Source: Rhodopseudomonas palustris (lineage in GTDB: Bacteria > Pseudomonadota > Alphaproteobacteria > Rhizobiales > Xanthobacteraceae). From it: a DNA stretch of 64,000 nt. The stretch spans positions 3,720,001-3,784,000 of the forward strand of contig NZ_CP019966.1 of NCBI RefSeq assembly GCF_003031265.1. The letters run 5' to 3'. Under the pieces are notes generated by a model. It did no database searches and was not told the DNA's origin. It saw nothing but the letters and a program-made list of their open reading frames with translations. Below, piece by piece: positions 1 to 7,669 of the stretch (position 1 is the stretch's first letter; every line of letters starts with the position of its first letter). The translations under genes were made by a program, and so were the position numbers.

Positions 1-949
1 ATCCGCCGCAACTTCCAGACCTTCGGCGCCGAAGGGCTGATCGACCGGCTACCCGGCGCCAGGGGACCGCATCCCAACCGCGTCTCGGCCGAGATCGAGG
101 CCGCCGTGCTCGACCACGCGCTGGTCCATCCCTGCCACGGCGCGGTGCGCGTCGGGCAGGAGCTGCGGCTGAAGGGGGTGCAGGTCTCCGCCGGCGGCGT
201 CCGCGGGGTGTGGCAGCGCCACGGGCTGCTGACCAAGCACGAGCGCCTGCTGCGGCTCGAGAAGACCACCGCCGAGCGCACCATCGAGCTGTCAGAGGAG
301 CAAACCAGACTGCTGGAACGGTTCTCGCCGGAGTTCCGGGAGCGCCACATCGAGGCCCCGCACACCGGCTCTCTGGTCGCCGTCGACACCTTCTTCGTCA
401 GCGTGCTCAAGGGCGTCGGCAAGGTCTATCTGCTTGACCGCTATCGACTGTCACAGTCGCTACGCATGGGCCAGGCTCTACACCAGCAAGCTGCCGGTCA
501 CCGCGGTGCATCTGATGAACACTGACGTGCAGCCGACCTTCGAGGCGCATGACGCTAGAATCGAGACCGTGCTGTCCGACAATGGCCGGGAGTTCTGCGG
601 CCGGCCCGACCAGCATCCCTCCGAGCTGTTCTTGCAGCTCGCGGACATCGACCATCGCACCACACGGGTGAAGCGGCCGCAGTCCAATGGCATCGTCGAG
701 CGCCTGCACCGCACCCTGCCCGACGAGCACTTCCGGGTCGAAGGCCGTCGCACCTGGTTCGAAACCGTCGACGAGATGCAGACCGTTCTCGACGACTACC
801 TGGTCGGCTACAATCAGCGCCGGCCCCATCAAGGCCGCGGCATGAACGGCCGCACACCGGCCACCGCCTTCGTCGATGACCTGCCCGCGTCACAGCACAA
901 GAAGGAGGGAAAGAAAGTCGAAAAACAAGCCGCCAAAGTAGCCGCCTGA
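1..949 (+). pseudogene. IS481-family transposase, frameshifted, 5' part outside window
   Basis: The reading frame is open from the first base and encodes an IS481/rve-type DDE transposase: an N-terminal helix-turn-helix remnant, then a first catalytic Asp in VAVDTFF (about base 385), a second in LSDNGREF and the Glu in GIVERLH. The protein changes frame near 430-436, where one extra base breaks the sequence just before AIDCHSRYAWARLY; removing one T restores a continuous protein. The second frame runs to a TGA at 947-949 with a Lys-rich tail. The copy is therefore probably inactive unless the shift is programmed, and the position has no obvious slippery heptamer. All three acidic residues are still encoded, so the break looks recent. 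Confidence 0.85.
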
Positions 950-999
950 CGCCGCCCGCTCACCGCGGCACTGTCAGCCGATTACCCTATCTGTACACA
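1..999 (+). mobile_element. IS481-family insertion sequence, right part
   Basis: The element carries the broken transposase. Its right end is probably at the tgtacaca around 992-999, because IS481 elements begin TGT and end ACA and because this lies about 50 bp beyond the transposase stop. The neighbouring gene on the other strand ends only 8 bp further on. The left end is outside the window, so neither the paired inverted repeat nor a target duplication could be checked. Confidence 0.6.
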
Positions 1000-1006
1000 T
1001 TGAGGA

Positions 1007-2281
1007 CTATTCACGGGGCCTGTTGGGACCAAACGTTTCGATAGCACCTTCAGCAACCCTCTTGACCCGTGCCGCACGTATTGCTCGGCCTCCTTGCCTC
1101 TTCGAACGTTCTGCCTGATCCTTGGAACGTTCCCAGTCGGGAGTATTGTCGATCATTCCCAGAATCTTTTGCGCAAGCGCTTCCGCACCGCTCTTTTCCC
1201 AGTTTTTTTCTGCAATTGCTTCCTGCAGCTGAATCCCCAACACACGCCCCCCGCGCCGCCGAAGTTCCTTTACGGTCTTCTTCAGGTCGCCTACCAACTC
1301 CTTGGGAGAGAGTTCTCTAGGTTGCATATCCCGATCCGAGATATCGAAGCCAAGGCTGGTCTTGGTTCCCAGATGAAGAAACGCAAGGCGCGAGATAATG
1401 GGCTGATGAGCAGCGGCCAACGTCATCGCGACGCCGCTAAAGAGGCCGCAATTACGGGTGATCTCTTCATATTCCGCCGCTAACAATCCCATTCCGTTCG
1501 GATGTGCTTTGGCCTTCACACGGGCATTCTCGAAGACCGCTGGGTCGGCGGCTCGCTTGTCTGCGCCGATGACGTAGTTATATCCTACGAAGTAGTACGC
1601 CTTTTCGAGAGTGAGCACAGCTCCTTCGCACTCTCTAAAGACATAACGGTTCTGTCCCTTTTTTGCGCCTCCCCACACAAAATGGTTAAAGCCATAGCCG
1701 TTGAATTCTGCATCAGGACTCTGAATAACAAGAAACGACTTAAGCAACTCTCCCCGATTGGTCGAATAGCGAAACACAAGAAAGTAGCTCCAGTCGGCCC
1801 CGTCGTTGTGATCACCGTTCCGAAACAGGTCGGTAACCACTGGCCTTCCGTTGCGACGGCTCGCACGAAAAAGGTCACCCAACCTGTGAATAACCGCCGA
1901 ATCCAGTAGTTCATCCGGTTCAGCGGCACTCACTTCGCGCGCGGGCCGCTCCTCCACGGTCCTGCTGAGAAATTTGATCAGCGCATCACCCTCAGCCTTC
2001 ATGCCATCGGCGATGAAGCCCGCAGACTTCTGGTCTCGAAGGTACTCCAAAAGAAAGCGTTTACTTTCCTTCTTCGGCGCACAATTCCGGGGAGGAAACC
2101 AGTTGTGAACAGTCATCTTCGTCACAACCGGTCGCCTACCACTTGCACTACCTTCAATGAAGGTGATCAGGCTTGCCTTAAGAGCTTTGGCACCTTCCTT
2201 ATCCTCTGAATCGAACGGCTTTCCGCGCAGAACTCGAAACATTTCAGGAATAATTTCAAGGTCAGTGAATGCTTTCGGCAC
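1007..2281 (-). CDS. hypothetical protein, 424 aa, possible N-terminal helix-turn-helix
   Basis: The family is not recognised. The protein is soluble with no signal peptide or membrane segment. Residues about 50-90 (KMTVHNWFPPRNCAPKK and the following helix) resemble a DNA-binding helix-turn-helix. Residues about 130-320 look like an alpha/beta sensor domain with alternating aromatic strands (WSYFLVFRYS, FNHFVWGG, KAYYFVGYNYVIG). The C-terminus is very basic. Its codons are clearly richer in A and T than the core genes from 4.4 kb onward, suggesting transfer. The stop lies about 8 bp from the presumed IS481 end, so the original C-terminus may have been altered by the insertion. The next gene, on the same strand, is a membrane protein of similar composition. 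A regulatory or defence role is only a guess. Confidence 0.6.
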   Translation of the reverse strand: MPKAFTDLEIIPEMFRVLRGKPFDSEDKEGAKALKASLITFIEGSASGRRPVVTKMTVHNWFPPRNCAPKKESKRFLLEYLRDQKSAGFIADGMKAEGDALIKFLSRTVEERPAREVSAAEPDELLDSAVIHRLGDLFRASRRNGRPVVTDLFRNGDHNDGADWSYFLVFRYSTNRGELLKSFLVIQSPDAEFNGYGFNHFVWGGAKKGQNRYVFRECEGAVLTLEKAYYFVGYNYVIGADKRAADPAVFENARVKAKAHPNGMGLLAAEYEEITRNCGLFSGVAMTLAAAHQPIISRLAFLHLGTKTSLGFDISDRDMQPRELSPKELVGDLKKTVKELRRRGGRVLGIQLQEAIAEKNWEKSGAEALAQKILGMIDNTPDWERSKDQAERSKRQGGRAIRAARVKRVAEGAIETFGPNRPRE

Positions 2282-2683
2282 CTGAGACGCCCCCCCGTCA
2301 AACGAGGCACCTTTGAAATTTATACGGAGTTATGCAACTATTATATAGTATTGGGCTGTTGATACCCGCGCGCGGCCTTGTTGCAGACAAGCGCGGACAG
2401 GACAACGATTGCACTCCACATCTCTTCTTGCGGTGATCTAAATGAAGCGGCTCGAATCCCTACGCCAGCTGGACGTGTTGCCCAGCCCCCCAAATGTTCG
2501 CAGAATTTTTGTTGGAGGGCGTCCGGTGACCGTTGCGTTGCGGCATCACCCGGCCATTACCGAGGGCGAAGCTCTCGCTGCACATCAGCGAATTTCCGCT
2601 GAGGCACGCGCCAAAGAAGCCCGTCTGGGGCCCCTTCCACAGTTTCCGCATCCCCGCCTTGGATAGCGCCTCCGATCGATAGA
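2282..2683. other. 402-bp gap, AT-rich promoter-like region
   Basis: The part next to the 424-aa gene (about 2310-2365) is strikingly AT-rich (ttatatagtattggg) and probably holds its promoter. A 74-codon open frame at 2442-2666 (+), MKRLESLRQLDV..., has some coding character (an Ala/Glu/Arg-rich second half) but a weak ribosome-binding site and mixed third positions. It is left as a possibility only. Nothing else was recognised. Confidence 0.3.
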
Positions 2684-4168
2684 TCAGAACCAAAAGCGCA
2701 GGAGACTGTCGATCGGCGGATATTTGACGTGAAGGTGCCGCCTGCCTTTCTCGCGGCGCAACATAGTCTTGACGCTGCGTGGCACGATCACACCATCAAT
2801 TGAATGGACCTTGGCCTCGGGGTCAGCTGACCAATTGTCCTCGACATAGAGGTTGACCTCGCGAGCTGGCTTCCGGATCGGCAGATCGAACCAGAACCCA
2901 GGCGGCTCGCCAGTGGTCTGAATTGGCGTGACGAGCTGGATATCCCAGGTAACGAAGCTTCCCGCTGGAATTTCACTTCCAAACCTTGCAAAGAGCCGGG
3001 TTTCGATGTCTTCGACAGAGGCCCCTTCTTCGATCACTCTCGTGTACTTGACTCCGGTACGCTGCTCATGGAGCTCATTCTGTGAGCCAGCGTTGGCTGT
3101 GACGGAGAACTCCAGCAGCTTGCAATCAGACACCTCAAGCACATGAGCGAAGAGGTGGGCCGCGCTCACAACGCGATATGTCGCTCGGATGTGAACCGAC
3201 CAACATTCGTGCTCGGCATGGTTCCGAGTGATCTCGATTGAGAGGTCGTGAATTGCTTCGCCAAATTCGTTCGTAAGCGCCTCGAACGTCTGGACGCTGT
3301 CAATGAAGGAAACCTCCCTCCCATCGAAATAGGACGTCTTTCCAGATTGCACACGGCTACGGCCGGAAGCGCTCATTGCACTCAGCAGCCACGCCAGAAG
3401 CGATGCACACCCGAGGTACTGCGCGAGCAACGGAACGTAGATTGCGCCCTTCATCATGGTGAGAAAGCGCATCGGATAGTTCTGGGCCATGACCTTCGCC
3501 GTCACCTGGAAGGCGAAGGCAACAGCAACCGAGCAGATCAGGAACGAAAACCAGCGATTGTCCACGACCGCGTACATCGCGACAGTAATTCCTGCGCTGG
3601 GAACATGCATCGCCAAAGCAGACAGCCGATTGAGCTCATCCTCGTTCAGGGACGCGCCGTCATACGCGGCTTTGAACAGCAGCGCGCAGGCAATGATGAT
3701 GATTTGACGGCCGACCACAAAGCCATAGATCGGCTGGTGGTCGACATACGGCGCCAGAATAGCCATGGCCCGTTCCGAGTGCCGCTTCGCAAGATCCAGC
3801 CCGCCGAAGGTACGCTGAAGCGTCTCTTCCGACTGCTTGTTTGCGAGCATGATCGACGATTGGACTCCTTCTAGGAGGAAGATGAAATAGCCAAGCAGGC
3901 CGAGTTCGACGACCAGAAGCTGCCGCATAGAGAATTTGAACGAATCGCCCACAGCGAGGTCGAACGCGGTCAGGCCGCCCGCCTTCGCGAGAATGATCAG
4001 AAAGAAAAGAGCTGCTATTGTCCCGAATGTCTTCATTGACGTACGGGCTGAGCTCGAAAATCGCTCCCGTTGCCCGCTCCCCTCGTTCAGCCGGACGCCT
4101 TCACCCTCACCGGCTTCGTTTCCCATTTTCGGGGCGCTAGGAGCGAACTCAAGTTTGATTGTGTCCAA
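2684..4168 (-). CDS. hypothetical membrane protein with large C-terminal soluble domain, 494 aa
   Basis: The family is not recognised. There are four or five hydrophobic segments: about residues 45-65, 83-103, 150-170, 185-225 and 245-270. They are followed by a roughly 220-residue soluble domain rich in beta strands (SVHIRATYRVV, SFVTWDIQLVTP, GFWFDLPIR) and a basic C-terminus ending in LLRFWF. The segment between TM2 and TM3 is helical and may be cytoplasmic. The first frame start is TTG at 4168, with AGGAG directly against it, which is too close; Met 45 (4036), just before the first membrane segment, is an alternative. The composition is AT-richer than the core, as in the neighbouring 424-aa gene. 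The two could form a small island module, which is inference only. Confidence 0.6.
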   Translation of the reverse strand: MDTIKLEFAPSAPKMGNEAGEGEGVRLNEGSGQRERFSSSARTSMKTFGTIAALFFLIILAKAGGLTAFDLAVGDSFKFSMRQLLVVELGLLGYFIFLLEGVQSSIMLANKQSEETLQRTFGGLDLAKRHSERAMAILAPYVDHQPIYGFVVGRQIIIIACALLFKAAYDGASLNEDELNRLSALAMHVPSAGITVAMYAVVDNRWFSFLICSVAVAFAFQVTAKVMAQNYPMRFLTMMKGAIYVPLLAQYLGCASLLAWLLSAMSASGRSRVQSGKTSYFDGREVSFIDSVQTFEALTNEFGEAIHDLSIEITRNHAEHECWSVHIRATYRVVSAAHLFAHVLEVSDCKLLEFSVTANAGSQNELHEQRTGVKYTRVIEEGASVEDIETRLFARFGSEIPAGSFVTWDIQLVTPIQTTGEPPGFWFDLPIRKPAREVNLYVEDNWSADPEAKVHSIDGVIVPRSVKTMLRREKGRRHLHVKYPPIDSLLRFWF

Positions 4169-4280
4169 CTCCTGAAAACTTGCAGGAGGAAACTTGACAA
4201 AATTATATCAAATTTGTGCCGGCTCCCGTCCGACGTGGATGGCCGCACCCCAATGGCCACAGGCACGGCGTGTCAGCTTG

Positions 4281-4397
4281 TCGTCCCCGCGCAGGCGGGG
4301 ACCCATACGCCGTAGGCTCTCGATGGAAGCCCTGCGGCCGACGCCTTCCCACACCTGCAAAGCCAGGGGATATGGGTCCCCGCCTGCGCGGGGACGA
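4281..4397. repeat. extragenic element with perfect 27-bp terminal inverted repeats
   Basis: Bases 4281-4307 (tcgtccccgcgcaggcgggg then acccata) recur exactly reverse-complemented at 4371-4397. Each arm also contains a small internal palindrome, ccccgcgcaggcgggg. The 63-bp centre is GC-rich with no coding signal. This matches the class of short extragenic palindromic or MITE-like repeats common in this bacterial group. It marks the junction between the AT-rich island genes and the normal chromosome. If transcribed it would fold into a long hairpin and could end transcription from either side. Confidence 0.8.
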
Positions 4398-4451
4398 CTT
4401 GGGGCGGAGGCTGCGGCTGAACAATTGATCTGCCCCTCCGGGCGCCTTGCC

Positions 4452-5156
4452 TCACACCGCCCGCGTAAGGCCCCCATCCACCCGGATGTTCTGCCCCGTG
4501 ATGTAAGCGGCACCGTCGGAAGCCAAGAAAGCGATGGTGGCGGCGATTTCGGCGCTGGTGCCGTAGCGCTTCATCGGCACGGTGTCGCGGCGCTGCTCGG
4601 TGGCCGGCAGGCTGTCGATCCAGCCCGGAAGCACGTTGTTCATCCGGACGTTGTCGGCGGCGTATTGGTCGGCGAAGATCTTGGTGTAGGCGGCGAGCCC
4701 GGCCCGCGCCACCGCCGAGGTCGGAAACATCGCGCTCGGCTCGAACGCCCAGGCGGTCGAGATGTTGATGATGGCGCCGGCCTTCTGCTGCTGCATGATC
4801 GGCGCCACCAGCCGCGTCGCGCGGACGACGTTGAGGAAATAGACGTCGAGTCCCTGATGCCACTGCTCGTCGGAGATCTCGAGGATCGGCGCGCGCGGGC
4901 CGTGGCCGGCGCTGTTGACCAGCACGTCGATGCGGCCCCACTGCGCCATCGCCTGGTCGACCAGGCGCTTCAGATCGTCGTTCGACTGGTTCGACCCGGT
5001 GACGCCGAAGCCGCCGAGCTCGCGCGCCAGCGCTTCACCCTTCCCGGACGACGACAGCACCGCGACGCGGAAGCCATCCGCGGCCAGCCGGCGCGCCGCC
5101 GCAGCTCCCATGCCGCTACCGCCCGCGGTGATCAGGGCTACTTTGTCGACTGCCAT
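4452..5156 (-). CDS. SDR-family oxidoreductase, atypical active site
   Basis: A 234-aa Rossmann protein of the short-chain dehydrogenase/reductase family. It shows the cofactor loop GGSGMGAAAA near the N-terminus, VLVNSAG, NISTAW (the strand carrying the usual catalytic Ser), the C-terminal NNVLPGWI and the end motif ITGQNIRVDGG. The position where SDRs have Tyr-x3-Lys instead reads S-A-V-A-R within FPTSAVARAGL, so Tyr and Lys are apparently replaced by Ser and Arg. The start at the ATG ending 5156 is preceded by a good GGAGG-like site; the frame extends further upstream without coding character. The substrate is unknown. It is either a divergent SDR using another proton donor or a non-catalytic NAD(P)-binding protein. 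Confidence 0.85.
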   Translation of the reverse strand: MAVDKVALITAGGSGMGAAAARRLAADGFRVAVLSSSGKGEALARELGGFGVTGSNQSNDDLKRLVDQAMAQWGRIDVLVNSAGHGPRAPILEISDEQWHQGLDVYFLNVVRATRLVAPIMQQQKAGAIINISTAWAFEPSAMFPTSAVARAGLAAYTKIFADQYAADNVRMNNVLPGWIDSLPATEQRRDTVPMKRYGTSAEIAATIAFLASDGAAYITGQNIRVDGGLTRAV

Positions 5157-5325
5157 GCTTGCCTCCGTCTGCTGCTGCGGGCCGGCACCGGCCTGCCCCG
5201 CGCGTGATAGCAGCAACGGCGGGGCCGCGCGAACGGCGGCGCGGCGCAATCACAAAGCGATCAGAGACGAAGGATGTAGGCTTTACGATGCGGCGTCGCG
5301 CATGGCCATGCCATACGCGACGTGA

Positions 5326-5364
5326 GATTCCGGGTTCGCGCTTTGCGCGCGCCCCGGAATGACT
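5326..5364. repeat. short extragenic palindrome (attccggg/ccccggaat type)
   Basis: The hairpin gattccgggttcgcg, a short cttt loop and its complement ending gccccggaatgac. The same arm sequences occur at 7531-7645 and 18552-18700, so it is a member of a dispersed intergenic repeat family. It lies between two minus-strand genes. Confidence 0.7.
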
Positions 5365-5410
5365 GGAGGAGAGGCTTTCCCGCGTCTTGTGAAAGACGCA
5401 GGTCGGGCGA

Positions 5411-5587
5411 TCAACCCTTCTTGCTGCGCACCGGCACCGGTTGCGGGACGAGCTCGGTCAGGGTGGTCAGGGCGGAGACGGTGCTACGCAGGCGGTTGAT
5501 GCGGCGGGTGTAGTTGAACATCAGTCCGGCGAGGAACGCGCTGCAGATCAGCGTGAACACTGCGAACGCTACGACGTCGTCACCCAT
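5411..5587 (-). CDS. small single-span membrane protein, 58 aa
   Basis: Starts MGDDVVAFAVFTLI at the ATG ending 5587, preceded by a good GGAAAGGGA-type ribosome-binding site. One hydrophobic segment (about residues 5-25) is followed by RRINRLRSTV and a basic tail ending RSKKG, which predicts an N-out/C-in inner-membrane peptide. No family is recognised. It stands alone between an SDR gene and a small zinc-ribbon gene on the same strand. Confidence 0.6.
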   Translation of the reverse strand: MGDDVVAFAVFTLICSAFLAGLMFNYTRRINRLRSTVSALTTLTELVPQPVPVRSKKG

Positions 5588-5942
5588 GGTCGTCCCTTTC
5601 CTTGATGAGCACGGCCGCGGGCCGCGTGGCGCGCAGGCCGGCTGGGACAGCCGGCTGCGTCGCTGCATGAACGATACATGATGCTAGGCGCCGGAGTCAT
5701 AATCATGAATGACCGGGAACAACCGATCGCCGCTCCGATGCGTCTGTCGTGTGCGATGGATAATCGCTGATTAAACGTTCTGTTGTGCAGTGCAGCGCAA
5801 CGAGGGCGCACACGGCAAGCGTGACGCACTGCTAAGCGGCGCGAGCGACGTGCGCCGCGGCGACCTCTATCAGCAAGCGGGATGTCGGGGAGCGATCGTG
5901 CCGCGGACGGTCCGGCCGGTGCGGGGCGTGATCGCATCGAAG
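5588..5942. other. 355-bp gap without recognised gene
   Basis: GC-rich spacer between two small minus-strand genes. A weak CtrA-like sequence (ATAA-N7-TTAA, 5760-5774) is the only pattern noticed. It lacks the usual final C and could be chance. No convincing coding frame was seen on either strand. Confidence 0.4.
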
Positions 5943-6128
5943 CTACTCGTGATAGAACGGCCCGTGCGGCTCGGTCAGCGAATGGTCCCACGGCATCGCG
6001 CGGTGGGTCACCGTCTCGCAGGTCGTGCATTTGTATTCGCGCACCTGATAACCCTGCACCAGCGGCCGATTGCCGATCAGCTCCAGCGGAAGGTTGCAGG
6101 TCGGGCAATGCGGGGTGGTCGTGGTCAT
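5943..6128 (-). CDS. small zinc-ribbon-like protein, 61 aa
   Basis: Begins MTTTTPHCPTCNLPLEL and contains two CxxC knuckles, CPTC near the N-terminus and CTTC near residue 36, spaced as in zinc ribbons. The C-terminus is MPWDHSLTEPHGPFYHE. It probably binds one zinc ion in the cytoplasm; the partner and role are unknown. A second in-frame ATG three codons upstream (6137) is possible, and neither start has a strong ribosome-binding site. Length and layout are typical of the many small uncharacterised zinc proteins of Rhizobiales. Confidence 0.65.
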   Translation of the reverse strand: MTTTTPHCPTCNLPLELIGNRPLVQGYQVREYKCTTCETVTHRAMPWDHSLTEPHGPFYHE

Positions 6129-6288
6129 GCGCGCCATCCGAATCAGTACACTCCCTAGTCGGCACGATTTCGGGTTCCACCGCCACTGCGATCTCGCGCC
6201 GCCGGATTCGCCAAGGGTGCGATATCCGGTCGCAGTCGAAAGTCGCCCCCTCGCCTCCCGCCTGCCCGCCTGCCCGCCGTCCGGCCCT

Positions 6289-6304
6289 TCAACCCTTCCT
6301 TAAC
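6289..6304. promoter_or_regulatory. CtrA-like box, one mismatch
   Basis: TCAA-cccttcc-TTAAC, one base away from the CtrA consensus TTAA-N7-TTAAC. It lies 59 bp before the start of the receiver gene at 6363. A further gttaacg half-site follows at 6319-6325. Confidence 0.4.
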
Positions 6305-6362
6305 GACGCGCCGCTATCGTTAACGCAACGTTTATCGGCGCACAGCGCTCCCGGGCCGGGCC

Positions 6363-6908
6363 ATGTATCGGATCGACTTCAACAAGCTGCGCTTCCTGAT
6401 TTGCGACGACAATCCGCACATGCGGCGCATCCTGCGCACGCTGCTGCACTCGTTCGGCACCCGCGAAGTCTATGAGGCCGAAGACGGCGCCACCGCGCTG
6501 GAAATGTACAGCCACTATTCGCCCGACATCCTGATCACCGATTGGGAGATGCCGATCTTCGACGGGCTGGAGCTGGCGCAGATGATCCGGCAGCCGGAAG
6601 CCAAGGGCAATCCATACGCGCCGATCATCATGCTGACCGCACATTCGGAAAAGCGCCGCGTCACGCTGGCGCGCGATGCCGGCGTCACCGAATTCCTCGC
6701 CAAGCCGATCTCGTCGAAAGGGCTGTATCAGCGCATCCTCAACGTGGTGGCGAGCCCGCGCCCGTTCATCCGCACCCGCAATTACTTCGGCCCCGACCGC
6801 CGCCGCAATACCACCGCCGGCTATATCGGGCCGGAGCGACGCCACGGCGGCGAAGCGGACATTATCCAGCAGCCCTCGCTGCTCGATAAGGCCCGGGTCA
6901 ACACCTAG
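6363..6908 (+). CDS. single-domain response regulator with short C-terminal tail
   Basis: A CheY-like receiver domain occupies residues about 8-130: acidic pair D15-D16 (LICDDNPHM), phospho-acceptor D60 (ITDWEMP), T92 (MLTAH) and K114 (LAKPIS). The remaining 50 residues contain two RR-rich repeats (FGPDRRRN and IGPERRHGG) with no recognisable output domain, so the protein probably acts by phospho-dependent protein contacts. The gene 17 bp downstream encodes a histidine phosphotransfer-like protein, so the pair is a likely phosphorelay module. No histidine kinase is nearby. A CtrA-like box lies upstream. Confidence 0.9.
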   Translation: MYRIDFNKLRFLICDDNPHMRRILRTLLHSFGTREVYEAEDGATALEMYSHYSPDILITDWEMPIFDGLELAQMIRQPEAKGNPYAPIIMLTAHSEKRRVTLARDAGVTEFLAKPISSKGLYQRILNVVASPRPFIRTRNYFGPDRRRNTTAGYIGPERRHGGEADIIQQPSLLDKARVNT

Positions 6909-6925
6909 CAGGCGTTTCGACAGCC

Positions 6926-7516
6926 ATGAGCAAGCCACGCCCCGGCGACATTCAGGTCGCGACCTTCCCGACCCATCAGGTGATCACCCAGGCCAACCCG
7001 CTGCGCCGCGCGATGCGCCGGCTGGCCGAGGATGCCCCGGCCGAGACCACGGACGATCCGGTGGCGCGCGCCGAAGCCGCGCTGGCCTCGCTGTCCGGCG
7101 AGTTCGGCGACTGGATGGCCGAGGAATGCCAGCGGCTCGCCGCCGCCCATGCTGATCTGGTGCGCGACGGCGTCACCAAGGACAGCCGCGCCGCGCTGTT
7201 TCGCGCCGCCCACGACATCAAGGGCGACGCCGCCACCTTCGGCTTTCCGGCCGCGGCCGCGACAGCGGCCAGCCTGTGCCGGATCATCGAGCACGCGCCC
7301 GATCTCGCCAAAGTCCCGGCCGAACTGATCGCCAACCACGTCGCCGCGATCCAGGCGATCGTGCGCGAAGGCGCCGGCGGCCAGAAATCCGAAGTGCAGC
7401 GGGCGCTGAACCGCAAGCTGCGCGGCGTCGCCGACGACTACCTCGCCGCCGTCAACCGCGATCGCCCCGAACACCTCGAAGCCATCCTCGCCCCGAGCAT
7501 CGCGCCGGACGAGTAG
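6926..7516 (+). CDS. HPt-domain phosphotransfer protein
   Basis: 196 aa, mostly helical. Residues about 55-150 form an HPt-like four-helix domain with the motif RAAHDIKGDAATFGF, whose His96 is the predicted phosphorylation site. It follows the receiver gene by 17 bp, so the two are probably co-transcribed and exchange phosphate. The N-terminal 50 residues are Ala/Asp-rich and probably flexible. The next sequence downstream is an extragenic palindrome that may end the transcript. No kinase domain is present. Confidence 0.85.
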   Translation: MSKPRPGDIQVATFPTHQVITQANPLRRAMRRLAEDAPAETTDDPVARAEAALASLSGEFGDWMAEECQRLAAAHADLVRDGVTKDSRAALFRAAHDIKGDAATFGFPAAAATAASLCRIIEHAPDLAKVPAELIANHVAAIQAIVREGAGGQKSEVQRALNRKLRGVADDYLAAVNRDRPEHLEAILAPSIAPDE

Positions 7517-7530
7517 GCCGCCCATGGCTC

Positions 7531-7645
7531 GTCATTCCGGGGCGCCGCGCAGCGGCGAACCCGGAATCCAGAAATTGTGACAACGCCGAGCTCTCAACAG
7601 CGCGAAATTCCGGGTTCGCTTGCTACGCAAGCGCCCCGGAATGAC
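7531..7645. repeat. double palindromic extragenic repeat (attccggg family)
   Basis: Two hairpins facing each other: gtcattccggggcgcc...gaacccggaat (7531-7566) and aaattccgggttcgc...gcgccccggaatgac (about 7605-7645). They share arms with 5326-5364 and 18552-18700. It lies between convergent genes and probably also serves as a transcription barrier. Confidence 0.75.
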
Positions 7646-7669
7646 TCATCGTTGGCTTGCAGGGCTGTG

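Noticed and set aside
5760..5774. ATAA-N7-TTAA as CtrA box
   Set aside because: One mismatch, no final C and a GC-rich setting with no clear target start; likely chance.
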